NCBI RefSeq assembly: GCF_030489605.1 | Contig: NZ_JAUKFY010000012.1 | Coordinates: 62,001 to 126,000 of the forward strand | From: Brevibacillus laterosporus | GTDB taxonomy: Bacteria; Bacillota; Bacilli; Brevibacillales; Brevibacillaceae | Direction: 5' to 3' | Length of the DNA stretch: 64,000 bases | Part shown: piece by piece, positions 53,348 through 62,853 of the stretch | Numbering within the stretch: position 1 is the stretch's first letter | Layout: each line of letters opens with the position of its first letter | The notes under the pieces: generated by a model | Databases searched by the model: none | Told to the model about the DNA's origin: nothing | The model's input: only the letters and a program-made list of their open reading frames with translations | Program-made: the position numbers and the translations under genes

Positions 53348-53877
53348 GACAATCCCTCCCGCTCAAGCATTTGTTTTAGTTTTTTTCGTCCCCGGTAAAG
53401 CTTGTTTCGCACTGCACCTTGAGAGGTTTCCAGAACATGAGCTACTTCCTCAATGGATAAGTCCTGATAATAATGAAGAATGATGACTTGACGGTAGGAG
53501 AGCGGCAATTTCAGTACGAGCTGTACGAATTCCTTCCGTTCCACTTGCTTCATAACCAATGGCTCTGTCTCATCCTGCTCTTTTTGTGTATGCAGATATT
53601 CTCCAAACAAAGATGGGAAGATGTTTCTAACGTACCAGGATCGGACATGCTTCTTGGCTTCGTTTATGGCGATTCGATAAATCCATGTTTGAATGCTTGA
53701 TTCCCCTCGAAAAGAGGGCAGGTGACGATATACTTTTACGAATACCTCCTGCGCAATATCCTCAGCAGATGTCCGATTTTTTACAATTAAATAAACAAGA
53801 TGTACGACTCTCCTTCCATATTCGTTCATAATTTTTTCCATGATGGCTTCGTTGGTTTCATGCAATTCCAATTCCAT
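53326..53877 (-). CDS. ECF RNA polymerase sigma factor
   Basis: A 183-residue ECF sigma factor. Region 2 is about 20-85 (TSAEDIAQEVFVKVYRHLPS, then WIYRIAINEAK) and region 4 about 120-170 (LPLSYRQVIILHYYQDLS, then GAVRNKLYRGRKKLKQ). ATG 53877 is chosen because AGAGGAGTAACGCC precedes it; the frame extends eight codons upstream. It is co-transcribed with the anti-sigma gene and probably autoregulated from the motif at 53901-53936. Confidence 0.92.
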   Translation of the reverse strand: MELELHETNEAIMEKIMNEYGRRVVHLVYLIVKNRTSAEDIAQEVFVKVYRHLPSFRGESSIQTWIYRIAINEAKKHVRSWYVRNIFPSLFGEYLHTQKEQDETEPLVMKQVERKEFVQLVLKLPLSYRQVIILHYYQDLSIEEVAHVLETSQGAVRNKLYRGRKKLKQMLEREGLSWTSIKN

Positions 53878-53900
53878 GGCGTTACTCCTCTGTCCGCTCA

Positions 53901-53936
53901 CCTATATTGATCCATGAGCTGCGGTTCGTGTCACAC
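53901..53936 (-). promoter_or_regulatory. Putative autoregulatory promoter of the first sigma operon
   Basis: On the minus strand GTGTGACAC is followed after about 20 bases by ATATAGGTGAG, just before the ribosome site. A closely similar layout precedes the second sigma operon (57701-57740). Which parts are -35 and -10 was not established. Confidence 0.45.
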
Positions 53937-53974
53937 CTTTTTAAAAATTTTTTGGCAATAGCGAACAAAAAATG

Positions 53975-54003
53975 AAAAAATCCTCACTATGGAGGATTTT
54001 TTC
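53975..54003 (-). terminator. Terminator of the SpoIIP-domain gene
   Basis: AAAAAATCCTC and GAGGATTTTTT form a perfect stem around ACTATG. Confidence 0.8.
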
Positions 54004-54145
54004 TTGTGATTTTGTCTGATATCTACGAGACAATGAACAACATTTCACAGGATACAGTCCCTTACTTCCGGTATATCATACCGCTGATCGGAACATATCT
54101 CATAAAACAGGCTTCTTTACCCATTGCCCTGTAAGCATTATTCTT

Positions 54146-55927
54146 TTACTTTACTGCAATTTGCGATTCAAACATATAATTCACAAGCACATTGGCAAAT
54201 GCTTCTGCCGTATTGTAGCATTCCTCCAATGTATTGTTAGTGCCGCCAAATTCAAGCAACAGGCTTCCCTCGGAGATAGACTGATTATACACGCCATTCC
54301 CTTGGTTCTTCCCTTTCAGGATAATTCCCCGGGATAAGCCGGGATACGCGGCTTCCAAACGGGCATGCAGATTTTCCGCGAGCTTCTTGTTTTGCAGATA
54401 GTTCGGGTGAGCTGTCCCAATGACAAACAAAATTCGTGAATACGACTTGTCATGTAAGGTCAGGGCGACCTTACTGCGAGGCTCATTACTGTCCCGATGA
54501 ATATCAAAAATATATTGCAGGTTTGGATTCATTGCTGCCGCTGCACTTACCGCTTTGTATGATTCTGCATAGGAAAACGAATAGCTTTTCTTTTGCTCCG
54601 CCAGCTTTTTAGCAAAGTCATCCTGATTCACCATCGCTTGAATACCTTGTGCTTGCAACAGCTCACCTAGCCGTTTTCCAACCAATGTGATATTGATTTC
54701 GGGATCATCTACTGAGCTACCGCTTGTGTTTCTGGCGACATTTCGCCACGACTCGCGGTTATGCGTGTGATAGATATAGACTTTTTCATTTCCGACCATG
54801 CCAGCGTTATATTCTGTCCCAGAGGTATTAGGTACATTTACTGGCTGATTCGTGCCTGACTGGACGAGATCTACTATCCAGCTAGCAATATAGGCAGTCG
54901 AGTTGTCTGCCAATCGAATGATATACCAGTCTCCCTCGTTCTGGATAACCGGGTAGACTTGCCCGGGCTGAACATTTCCGACAACCGCGTAATTCGTTCC
55001 AGGCCCAGATCGCAGATTAGTATCGGGATTTCTTACACGTATCATTGCTTCAGCAACTTGTCCTGTACTAGGAGTAGGAGCCCCCGGTATATCAGTTAGC
55101 GGTACCTGATGAACAGGTATATCTCTAGGCTGTACCTGAACCGCCACCTCCTGAGAAGCTGGTTTGAAAATATAAGCATCTGTGCCGTTGAAGCTGATCT
55201 TGTACCAATCATTTTCAAATCCATAATGGTTGATGGTTGTATTGACAGGCAACTGACCAATGACTGTACTTAAAACATTTGGCTCAGCATAGACCTCATG
55301 GCTTTCCGATAACACAATTGTTCCTGCCACTCGTCCACCCTCTGCAACAGAAGGCTGTAAAGGAACAACCGGTTCAGAAGGTGCCAAGGATGGGACTGGA
55401 GTTGAAACGGCTATTGGATTAGGGACTGGATCAGGAATCGTTTTGGGCGTTGGTGCAGCAGTTTCCGTCAAGAAACGTGCATTTACCCAGCCGCTAACCT
55501 GATTAGACAGCTTGATCTGAGTCCAATCCCCTTGTTTTTTCATTTGTAAAAATACACCGTTTTGGTCGATGATCTGCAAGATTTGGGCAGTTGCATTCGG
55601 CTCAGCCCGGACATTTAGCATTTCTACATTACTCTTTACATATTTCACCTGCGGAATCTCAATTTTTTTCACATATTTTTGCAGTACCCAGCCTTGTTTT
55701 CCATTGGCGAGCTTCACCTGTATCCAATCATTCTTCTGCGTAAGGATCGGTAGCCGTGCAGCTCTGTTGATGGTTCCGACTATCTGGTTAGTTGTACCTG
55801 GAGCACTGCGAATATTTAGTTTATCAACAGTTACCTCCACATGGGTGGCTGCCTGAGCATGCAATTGGGGCATCAGTAAAAACAGGAAACACACAGCTAT
55901 CAAGATGGTATGTACACGTAAAAACAA
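54146..55927 (-). CDS. SH3-repeat N-acetylmuramoyl-L-alanine amidase of the SpoIIP family
   Basis: A 593-residue secreted wall hydrolase. After a signal peptide (LIAVCFLFLLMPQLHAQA) come four bacterial SH3 repeats (about 30-90, 93-152, 200-255, 290-345; for example LNIRSAPGTTNQIVGTI and NLRSGPGTNYAVVGNV), separated by a Pro-rich linker at about 155-195. The C-terminal SpoIIP-type amidase (about 385-585) has VYIYHTHNRESW, YIFDIHRDSNEP and LLEFGGTNNTLEEC, which carry the expected zinc and catalytic residues. SpoIIP proper lacks SH3 repeats and helps engulfment; this architecture suggests a vegetative or spore-wall enzyme. The start is a TTG (55927) after GAGG. Confidence 0.88.
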   Translation of the reverse strand: MFLRVHTILIAVCFLFLLMPQLHAQAATHVEVTVDKLNIRSAPGTTNQIVGTINRAARLPILTQKNDWIQVKLANGKQGWVLQKYVKKIEIPQVKYVKSNVEMLNVRAEPNATAQILQIIDQNGVFLQMKKQGDWTQIKLSNQVSGWVNARFLTETAAPTPKTIPDPVPNPIAVSTPVPSLAPSEPVVPLQPSVAEGGRVAGTIVLSESHEVYAEPNVLSTVIGQLPVNTTINHYGFENDWYKISFNGTDAYIFKPASQEVAVQVQPRDIPVHQVPLTDIPGAPTPSTGQVAEAMIRVRNPDTNLRSGPGTNYAVVGNVQPGQVYPVIQNEGDWYIIRLADNSTAYIASWIVDLVQSGTNQPVNVPNTSGTEYNAGMVGNEKVYIYHTHNRESWRNVARNTSGSSVDDPEINITLVGKRLGELLQAQGIQAMVNQDDFAKKLAEQKKSYSFSYAESYKAVSAAAAMNPNLQYIFDIHRDSNEPRSKVALTLHDKSYSRILFVIGTAHPNYLQNKKLAENLHARLEAAYPGLSRGIILKGKNQGNGVYNQSISEGSLLLEFGGTNNTLEECYNTAEAFANVLVNYMFESQIAVK

Positions 55928-56158
55928 GAACCTCGTTCCCCTCTATTTGATTCATTATGACTGGTAAATTCAGCCTAATGAATAGAAGTTCTCGTTCCAT
56001 CTACATATTCCTTCATCCTACGACATTTTTTGCTTACCAAATGTAAAGAAAAAGACGAAACGACACGTTTCGCCCTTTCTTTATGCTTTTCTATTGTTGA
56101 AAGTCTACATGATAAGCAAGTTCCTCTGACGCAGGCTAGATGATGAGTCTTGCTCTTA

Positions 56159-57136
56159 TTATTTCGCCTGATTCACCTGTTTTGCCATTTTGAACAACTC
56201 TTCTTTCGTAACCAGATTCATCTTGGCACTAAGAGAGTATTCCACCTTTGTTCCATTTTTTACCCACTGTAAGCTGTGACTGCTGTCCCCTTTTTTCGAG
56301 GAAAAGACAGAGTAAATCGCCTCATTATCCTCCACCATTTCTTTTTCCAAAGTATTGGCAAAAGTTCCTTTTCTGGATTTCCCTTCATTTATAATATTTA
56401 CCTGTAGATATACGCTTCCTTTTTCCCCTTTGTACTCCGCCTCTGCATCACGAAGCTTATCTGTTATCGGAATTTCTTGAACGATATATTCTTTTTTCGT
56501 TTTCTCTTGTTCTGCTTTCATCCATCCTTGATCATATTTATCGCTCGGGTTATAGACTGCTTCGCCCTTTGTGAAAAGAAAACCATTACCTAGCTCGGAG
56601 GGTAGATTGAACAGATTCCCTACCTTTTGTTCCATGCTCTTCCACGTTGTAAAGGTGAATGGTTTGGACTTCACGTCAATAAAAGGACGTGGGCTCAACT
56701 CGTTTTGCTTTTGAAGTTCTGTAATAGGCCAATAGATGGCAACTGCCGACCCAGGTTTCATTTTCGTGAGAATCTCGTTGCCAGTATCAAGCTGTCTATA
56801 TATCTCTTCAGATCTATTTTGGAGTTTCTCTTTAACCTCTGGTTGCAAATTTTTCATCATTTGTTCTTGCTGATATTCACTTAGTTTTGTGACTTGGTAC
56901 ACTACTTCACCTTTATCGTTTTTTAGCTCAATCGTCTGGATACCCGCCCACACGGATGATGCACCTACCAACATTCCTACAGTCAATAATAGGCCTAATT
57001 TCTTTTTCACTTTCTTTTCCTCCCGTCTTTGATCTGCATATATCGCCTTCATTAGCTTCTTTTTAACATCAATTTTGGGGACTGGCTGCAATGTAAGAAG
57101 TTCCTGAATTTGCTCATATGGATCTCTGTCCTTCAT
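56159..57136 (-). CDS. Anti-sigma factor-like membrane protein
   Basis: A 325-residue protein with a cytoplasmic N terminus (about 1-45), one TM helix (KLGLLLTVGMLVGASSVWAG) and an extracytoplasmic domain of unknown fold. It starts at ATG 57136 after AAAGGAGGGGTG, overlapping the sigma gene by 23 bases. Its position makes it the probable regulator of that sigma factor. It shows little resemblance to the anti-sigma at 51968-53347. Confidence 0.75.
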   Translation of the reverse strand: MKDRDPYEQIQELLTLQPVPKIDVKKKLMKAIYADQRREEKKVKKKLGLLLTVGMLVGASSVWAGIQTIELKNDKGEVVYQVTKLSEYQQEQMMKNLQPEVKEKLQNRSEEIYRQLDTGNEILTKMKPGSAVAIYWPITELQKQNELSPRPFIDVKSKPFTFTTWKSMEQKVGNLFNLPSELGNGFLFTKGEAVYNPSDKYDQGWMKAEQEKTKKEYIVQEIPITDKLRDAEAEYKGEKGSVYLQVNIINEGKSRKGTFANTLEKEMVEDNEAIYSVFSSKKGDSSHSLQWVKNGTKVEYSLSAKMNLVTKEELFKMAKQVNQAK

Positions 57137-57686
57137 CGAGCACCCCTCCTTTTTTGACAAAGTAATGCTTGCATTTTTTCAAAGCCCGCTCAAATTGCTT
57201 GCGTAAGGCAGCAGGATTCTTCTTCATCAATTCTGCAATCTCCTTATAATCCTTTTCTTCCAACACCCTCAGAATCAGAAGGGTTCGCTCTTCCGCAGAT
57301 AGCCTTCTCCAAATGCTAGATAACGGCTCGCCAAGGTAATGATGATCGATCTCTTCCTCCACATAGTTACGACCTTCCTGATCTCTGTTGTAGCTAAAAG
57401 GTAGCAAGCGATTTAGCTTCCTGCGCCTCAATTGCTTCACACAATAGTTATAGGCGATTTTGTACAGCCATGCAGAAAAGGATAAGGAGTATGTATACCG
57501 ATCCAAATTCTTGTATGCCCTGAACAAAACGTCCTGTACAGCATCTTCTGCTTCCTGTTTGTGACCAAGCATATGATAGCAGTAGGTAAAAATGGGCTGT
57601 TGAAAATGATCAATGATGATTTCAAATTTATCAAGAGAACCATTTTTGATCTCTACGATCAGATTCTCTAGCTCTACTTTGTCCAC
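57114..57686 (-). CDS. ECF RNA polymerase sigma factor
   Basis: A 190-residue ECF sigma factor. Region 2 (about 15-85) includes QEAEDAVQDVLFRAYKNLDR and AWLYKIAYNYCVKQLRRRK. Region 4 (about 125-175) includes LSAEERTLLILRVLEEKDYKE (quoted part: ERTLLILRVLEEKDYKEIAE). GTG 57686 is chosen as start because GAGAGGAGGCAAACAA precedes it; the frame extends 30 codons upstream without support. Confidence 0.9.
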   Translation of the reverse strand: MDKVELENLIVEIKNGSLDKFEIIIDHFQQPIFTYCYHMLGHKQEAEDAVQDVLFRAYKNLDRYTYSLSFSAWLYKIAYNYCVKQLRRRKLNRLLPFSYNRDQEGRNYVEEEIDHHYLGEPLSSIWRRLSAEERTLLILRVLEEKDYKEIAELMKKNPAALRKQFERALKKCKHYFVKKGGVLDEGQRSI

Positions 57687-57700
57687 TTGTTTGCCTCCTC

Positions 57701-57740
57701 TCACTATGTATAAACCCTGAGGCAGTCGATTTGTGACACT
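57701..57740 (-). promoter_or_regulatory. Putative autoregulatory promoter of the second sigma operon
   Basis: On the minus strand AGTGTCACA, then after about 25 bases TATACATAGTGAG. It is similar in order and place to the motif at 53901-53936. Confidence 0.45.
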
Positions 57741-57966
57741 GCAATCTAAAAAAATACCATAGACTGAAAATCTCAAAGACCTACATTCAAAAAATTTAGA
57801 CCTGTGCGTAACAATCGGAACAGACAGGTGTTTCTTCCCTGCCGAGATGGGAGCATTAGATATAAATAATTGTTGTCCTATGAAATAAGTAGTGATATTA
57901 TGAAAGTAAAATATTGGTAAAAAATTACATCATTTTACTAAGTGTTAACAGGAGGGGAATTGCTAT

Positions 57967-58878
57967 ATGCGGGATTCTAAAAGATTTGTTAAGTCAAAGC
58001 TCATTTTAAAAGTTTTCTTTTTGTTCGCTCTTATCTGCACGGTATTACCGCATCAGACTTCCTTTGCAGCCTCTGATTACAAATCGATATCCTTCTATGT
58101 ACAAGCTCATCCTGATGACTGGCAGTTATTCCGCGGTGAATATGCCTATAACGATTTGCATGCCCCACAAACAAAAGTAGTATTTATTTATACTACAGCA
58201 GGTGACGCTGGTTCTGTAAAAGGTTGGTGGGAAGCCCGGGAACGCGGAGCAGTCGAATCTATTAGAAAAGCACTTAAGCCAACTCCATTAACAATAGATA
58301 TCGCACAATTTAATGATCATCCTATCGTCCGCTATACATCGGGCAATTCCGTAAGCTACTTTTTACGATTACCAGATGGCATGGATGGGTCTGGGTCTAA
58401 AGCATATAATAACGAATCGTTAAGTCAGCTACGAGACACCGATAAATCCATAACAGCAGTGGATAAATCAACCACATACACTAGCTGGTCAGACTTTACC
58501 TATACGGTAAAGGAAATCATGGACTATGAAACGAAATTAGTCGGCGCAAAGCATCCTTGGGTAAATGTGGCGGATAACGATAGTAATTATAATCCTGGGG
58601 ATCATATGGATCATAAGGCTACTTCAGATGCAGTAAGCACTTTTGCCAAAGGGAACTATAATCGAGCCTTATATGTTACGTATGATGTGAAAAATAAGAA
58701 GGCAAACATAGGCGGATCAGCTCTAACGAATAAGAAAAATCTTTTCTATGCTTATGCAAATGAGGTTTACAGTCAAACGGTTGCAAACGGTGATCCTGTC
58801 GATCAACAGTTGTTTGAGGATGAATGGTACTGGTGGGGAAATAAAAGCTATTCCAGAAATATTACGTATGATCAGTAG
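57967..58878 (+). CDS. Secreted PIG-L-type deacetylase
   Basis: A 303-residue protein with a signal peptide (KLILKVFFLFALICTVLP, cut after SFAA). The LmbE/PIG-L domain has the zinc motif VQAHPDDWQLFRGEY near residue 45 and NPGDHMDHKATSDAV near residue 215. These enzymes deacetylate N-acetylglucosamine-containing substrates. A wall or exopolysaccharide substrate is likely given secretion. GGAGGGGAATTGCTAT precedes the ATG. Confidence 0.88.
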   Translation: MRDSKRFVKSKLILKVFFLFALICTVLPHQTSFAASDYKSISFYVQAHPDDWQLFRGEYAYNDLHAPQTKVVFIYTTAGDAGSVKGWWEARERGAVESIRKALKPTPLTIDIAQFNDHPIVRYTSGNSVSYFLRLPDGMDGSGSKAYNNESLSQLRDTDKSITAVDKSTTYTSWSDFTYTVKEIMDYETKLVGAKHPWVNVADNDSNYNPGDHMDHKATSDAVSTFAKGNYNRALYVTYDVKNKKANIGGSALTNKKNLFYAYANEVYSQTVANGDPVDQQLFEDEWYWWGNKSYSRNITYDQ

Positions 58879-58887
58879 TCATATAGA

Positions 58888-58920
58888 AAAAGCTCTCTTT
58901 ACATGTAAAGAGAGCTTTCT
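58888..58920 (+). terminator. Terminator of the PIG-L gene
   Basis: AAAGCTCTCTTTACATG and its perfect complement form the stem, followed by CTTG. It could work in both directions. Confidence 0.75.
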
Positions 58921-58980
58921 TGTTTATTTTCATCCATTGTACTTAAGAAGCAAAACCCATTTTTTCCCACGCAAGCAATC

Positions 58981-59135
58981 TTACCGCAATGAATCCTTCT
59001 TTGTTTTAAAACCATCTACTAACTTTACTCCTTTAGTATTGGTAAAATTAAAATCTTTCTTACTAAATGTCGGATTAAAATCAACTTTGGCTACTGCATC
59101 TTCCCAGCCTTCTTTACCATTACAGCAAAACAGAT
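58981..59135 (-). pseudogene. C-terminal remnant of an unknown gene
   Basis: On the minus strand about 48 codons read cleanly to a TAA at 58981 (for example NGKEGWEDAVAKVDFNPTF and FTNTKGVKLVDGFKTKKD). They lack any start codon and are preceded by an in-frame stop (near 59143). The composition is protein-like, not antisense noise. A second frame upstream (IWEEPILKQEC) may be the displaced N-terminal part. The family is not recognised. Confidence 0.35.
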
Positions 59136-59279
59136 TTTGTTACACTCCTGCTTCAAAATTGGTTCTTCCCAAATAAAAAAGAAAAAACTTCTACTACACC
59201 TGTCTTAATGATTTTTAAAACTAAGAAATAACTTTACATCTTACTACTGCTAAAGAATATGTATTAGAAGGAAGCTTTT

Positions 59280-59705
59280 TTATTCATTCCAATTCCACAA
59301 TCCTTGTCTTCCTCTCACTGAGATTCGTTCCATCTGCTTTACATTCGTCAATTTCCAAGCGAACCGTCCTAGTTCATACCATCCAAAAGCGTATTCATTT
59401 CCCTCTATCCGGTGATTTGAATCTCCAGCTAAAGCATAAAAGCCGGTATGTGCTTTCACTTGCAAGCACTCTGTAAGCAGGCATGTCGCAACAATTTCTC
59501 CAGTCGGCAGATCATCCGCGGTTAATCCATATTTGGCCAAAACAGATCGAAATGGCTCCTGCTTACATGCTTCCTTATCCACCTTCTTGCCAGCATGGAT
59601 TGCCAATTCTCCTCGATATTTCGTGCGCCAGCCCCGGGTCTCGAATTCCTTTTCTCCTAAGGCAATAAGCGTGGCCCATGGTTGATGTATCGTAATTGCC
59701 TTCAC
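59280..59705 (-). CDS. ASCH domain protein
   Basis: A 141-residue protein that opens KAITIHQPWATLIALGEKEFETRGWRT (quoted part: ITIHQPWATLIALGEKE), with the ASCH signature continuing as YRGELAIHAGKK and ending YAFGWYELGRFAW. ASCH domains are PUA-like and bind RNA or modified nucleosides; some are amidohydrolases on acetylcytidine. GTG 59705 after GAGGTGGGGAAGA is preferred to the frame's earlier start. Confidence 0.88.
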   Translation of the reverse strand: MKAITIHQPWATLIALGEKEFETRGWRTKYRGELAIHAGKKVDKEACKQEPFRSVLAKYGLTADDLPTGEIVATCLLTECLQVKAHTGFYALAGDSNHRIEGNEYAFGWYELGRFAWKLTNVKQMERISVRGRQGLWNWNE

Positions 59706-60098
59706 TCTTCCCCACCTCCTCAAAAAAAGATCAATCTCAAATCTTATGTTCTCCGGTCATGTCTCTCTTCTTCCGTCTCTCCCAGTCCATTGCACGACGG
59801 ACAAAATTCTAATTCTTTTTGTATTATTATTACACACTGCTTGTCTATTTCTTGGCAAAAATTTCTGCCCCCACTTGCTCACTCCATTTTCATTCTTATC
59901 TGAAAGCCCAAGCATAGACAATAACAATAGCTTCACTTCCTTATCCTTCTTGTAAAAGGAGCATGGATTTAAGGCCAGTCCTTAATGCTATCATTAGTTT
60001 TAGGTACCATATAGTGGAACCCTAGCCAGTGCCAAAAATTGCAAATCAACTAAACAATACATTGTGATGAATCTGATTTATTTAGAGGGATATATCCA

Positions 60099-60312
60099 TG
60101 AAAGTTCTAAAAACCTATACTCGCATTTACGTTAATGACCTTAAACAGCGCTTCCTTTTTATGAAAGGTTATTTGATAGGAAGTCAGACCTCCGATTTAC
60201 ATATCCCGAAATGAATTTGGAAATGGCTTCAGTAGAGGACTTTCCTCATCATTTGAATCACTTTTTGAGGTGCCTTCAAAGCCAAAAGCTCAGATTCTCA
60301 ACAGGTAAAATA
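60099..60312 (+). pseudogene. VOC/glyoxalase-family protein, broken by several frameshifts
   Basis: The ATG 60099 frame gives MKVLKTYTRIYVNDLKQ, a typical VOC opening, then drifts. The next frame gives ERLFDRKSDLRFTYPEMNLE and MASVEDF. The third frame gives a stretch like FESLFEVPSKPKAQILNR. Joined, they follow the order of a Firmicute VOC protein of about 120 residues, but at least two shifts and an apparent truncation separate them. The 375 bases before it (59724-60098) contain nothing I can name. Confidence 0.65.
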
Positions 60313-60408
60313 TCCAAGAAGATTGATTGGAAAACCTGCGTTATTTATATACTTTACAGTGTATGTTTCAGGTTGCAGACAAAATTGTTTAGAAGTAGTT
60401 CCCATTGA

Positions 60409-60742
60409 TTATATCCCATCAAAAAAAGAAATCTGTCCATTATCCCCTATTATATTAACAGATGTATTAAAAGAGACACTTCTTTGCGGATCGGATGGAG
60501 TTTGATTAACATTGAGTGTCCCACATAAAGTAGAACCAACTGTCGCCCTTATTGGTGCATCTTTCCAATATCTGTTAGCTTCTAAGCCATTATGCCAAAA
60601 ATTAAACAAATATTTTTCATGTGGCTGCACTTTCTGTTGGTGACCAGCCTCAACTGATTTACTAGGTGCTGCTTGTACAGAAGGAACTAATGAAAAATAC
60701 CATCATTGCGGCGATCAAGCTTTTGAAAACTCTTTTTTTCAT
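60409..60742 (-). pseudogene. Small secreted protein broken by a frameshift in a T run
   Basis: From ATG 60742 (GAAGGG seven bases upstream) the minus strand begins a signal peptide (MKKRVFKSLIAAMMVF) and then ends early. One base out of frame the signal peptide finishes SLVPSVQAAP, and the mature part runs to the stop at 60409 (KYLFNFWHNGLEANRYW, then SFNTSVNIIGDNGQISFFDG). The shift sits in a run of five T (60693-60697 on the plus strand); four T would restore a 108-residue protein. It may be a pseudogene, a phase-variable gene or a sequencing error. Confidence 0.7.
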
Positions 60743-61047
60743 ATTCATGCCCTTCTGTATTTTACAATTCATTACATTTAAGGAATATAATACATCAAAT
60801 TGGATAACCATATATTTTTTCAAAACATCTAATGAATGAAGGAATTGCAAATCATCATATATAAGTGTATTCACTACATACAAATGGAATTTTTATAGAG
60901 CTCAAACTTAGTAGGTATGAAACGCGCAAATGTATCATACTCATATATCCATCCCGATATTTTTTCGGGAGTCTAACTTATGAATTCGAGTATTCAATTC
61001 AGACTCAAATGAGTGGACTTTACTAATCCCAAGATGAGGTGGTTGAA

Positions 61048-61923
61048 ATGTCTTTTTTTGAGGGATTTCGTGAGGCAACCATAAAGACATCCGGAGCGAA
61101 TATTTTCCTGTTGTATGGTGGAAGCGGTCCCCCGCTGCTGCTGCTCCATGGGTACCCGCAGAATCATGTAACATGGCATAAGGTCGCTCCCGAATTAATG
61201 AAAAAATATACTCTTATTATTCCTGATCTTCGCGGCTATGGTCGCAGCGAAGGCCCCCCTCCCGATCCGGAACACGTCAATTATTCAAAAAGAGCCATGG
61301 CCCATGATATGTATGAGGTCATGAATCAGCTCGGTTACGATAAATATCATGTCGCTGGACATGACAAAGGCGGCCGTGTCGCCTATACACTGGCGCTCGA
61401 CCACCCGGAAAAAGTTACCCGACTGTCTGTTCTTGAAGTAGTACCTGAATTAGATACGATGGATCTGATTAATTATCAATCAGCACATCGTTTATACCAC
61501 TATTTCTTTTTGTCACAGCCTCTGCCTTTCCCGGAAACTTTGATTTCCCACGCTCCTCAATACTTTGTACGCAATACTATTCTTAGTTGGGCAGCCGATC
61601 CCCATGCATTTTTTCCGTATGCAATGCAGATTTACGAACAAGAATACACCAAATACTCCGTAATCCAGGCTGGTTGTGAGGACTATCGCGCGGGTATAAC
61701 TATTGATTATCAAAACGAATACATGGCTCGTCAGAATAATATACAGATTCAATGCCCATTGTTATTTCTTTGGGGAAGCAAGGGGTTACTTAACCTGAAA
61801 GATCCCGTATCGATATGGAAAAAATGGGCCCCGCTTACTAAAGGAGCGGAATTGGACTCTGGGCATTTTATCATGGAAGAGAACCCCAGTGATGTTATCC
61901 GCCAATTTTCTGCGTTTTTTTGA
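61048..61923 (+). CDS. Alpha/beta hydrolase, haloacetate dehalogenase-like
   Basis: A 291-residue alpha/beta hydrolase. It has the oxyanion region LLLLHGYPQNHVTWH, then DLRGYGRSEGP, the nucleophile motif VAGHDKGGRVAYTLALDHPE (Asp nucleophile) and a late SGHFIMEENP with the catalytic His. An Asp rather than Ser at the elbow, with GHD(K/R)GxR and RGYGRS, is the pattern of fluoroacetate and haloacetate dehalogenases and some epoxide hydrolases. The natural substrate is unknown. ATG 61048 follows GAGGTGG. Confidence 0.85.
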   Translation: MSFFEGFREATIKTSGANIFLLYGGSGPPLLLLHGYPQNHVTWHKVAPELMKKYTLIIPDLRGYGRSEGPPPDPEHVNYSKRAMAHDMYEVMNQLGYDKYHVAGHDKGGRVAYTLALDHPEKVTRLSVLEVVPELDTMDLINYQSAHRLYHYFFLSQPLPFPETLISHAPQYFVRNTILSWAADPHAFFPYAMQIYEQEYTKYSVIQAGCEDYRAGITIDYQNEYMARQNNIQIQCPLLFLWGSKGLLNLKDPVSIWKKWAPLTKGAELDSGHFIMEENPSDVIRQFSAFF

Positions 61924-62556
61924 CACCCGAAAACGAAGTCCATCTATTCGATAACGAAGCCCGTTAAAGGTGGCATAACACTCGGCACCCACTTGAAACT
62001 CTATCATTAAGTAACTTGTGAAAGCCGGCACGATATTTCGGTTATTGCTACTCTCTAGAACAAATGAGTAAGCGCAATGCTATTTATATGTTCCAGAATT
62101 TCCTGCAGGCTGAACGGATCAAAAGGAGGGTTCTGACGATTAATACGTTTTCATGTATTGGCTATGCTACCACTCGTGAACACGTGTGCGGGATATACTC
62201 CCTCTAATCAAACAATGTTTTTCAATTCAAAAATACGTATTAAATCAATGTTTTACAGGCTTTGTAGTTTCAGATTATACATCGCTTTTCAAAAATTGTG
62301 GGCAAATTTTTGAGCATGGCTTAAAGGTCTTATGGGTACCGTTGAGTTGTATTTGAGAGCCTTTTTTTAAAACGCAGGGGCTCTCAATCTCATCTGTCTA
62401 TCTTCTCTATCCTTGCACATAGCTCATGTTGCCACTCTGTGTCATTTGTTAAGCTAGCGACTAGGAAATTTTGTGAGTTCGGCAATCTCCCCGGATCAAT
62501 TTACTCTCAGACAATGTCTCATTTCTGTCATTTCCAAGACAGTAAGTTTTCTCGTC
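61924..62556. other. Stretch without a recognisable gene
   Basis: About 630 bases with only short frames. A plus-strand frame near 62062 (FQNFLQAERIKRRVLTINT) has a weak look of a recombinase N terminus but ends within 45 codons. No terminator, repeat or promoter stood out. Confidence 0.4.
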
Positions 62557-62853
62557 TTATTGATAAATAAAGTTTTTCCATTCGTAGATGAACGATCCAC
62601 CTTTGCACCAGCTCCTTAATCTTGATGGTACAGTGTCTGTTCCTGTCTGGAATATATATTGCTTGTCCGAATAAAAAATCTTCATTCCAGGAACCAAATA
62701 TCCGTCTATATGTACGTTTAAGGCTTTTGCCATATCCGCTGCTGTTTCCAACTTAGGGATTGTCCCGTTTGCTATCTTACTCATAGCACCGTGTAAGACT
62801 GGTTTTTTCATCATCCTAAGCAAATCTTGCTGCTGCATAATTCGTTCCGGCAA
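62557..62853 (-). CDS. XRE-type HTH protein fragment
   Basis: A 98-residue frame. Residues about 18-52 (LHGAMSKIANGTIPKLETAADMAKALNVHIDGYL, quoted parts MSKIANGTIPKLETAADM and KALNVHIDGYL) look like helices 3-5 of an XRE/Cro repressor. The first HTH helices are missing or degraded, and there is no good ribosome site. The last 35 residues may be out of frame, because another frame reads KIKELVQRWIVHLRMEKLY. It is probably a decayed phage- or element-type regulator. Confidence 0.4.
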   Translation of the reverse strand: MPERIMQQQDLLRMMKKPVLHGAMSKIANGTIPKLETAADMAKALNVHIDGYLVPGMKIFYSDKQYIFQTGTDTVPSRLRSWCKGGSFIYEWKNFIYQ

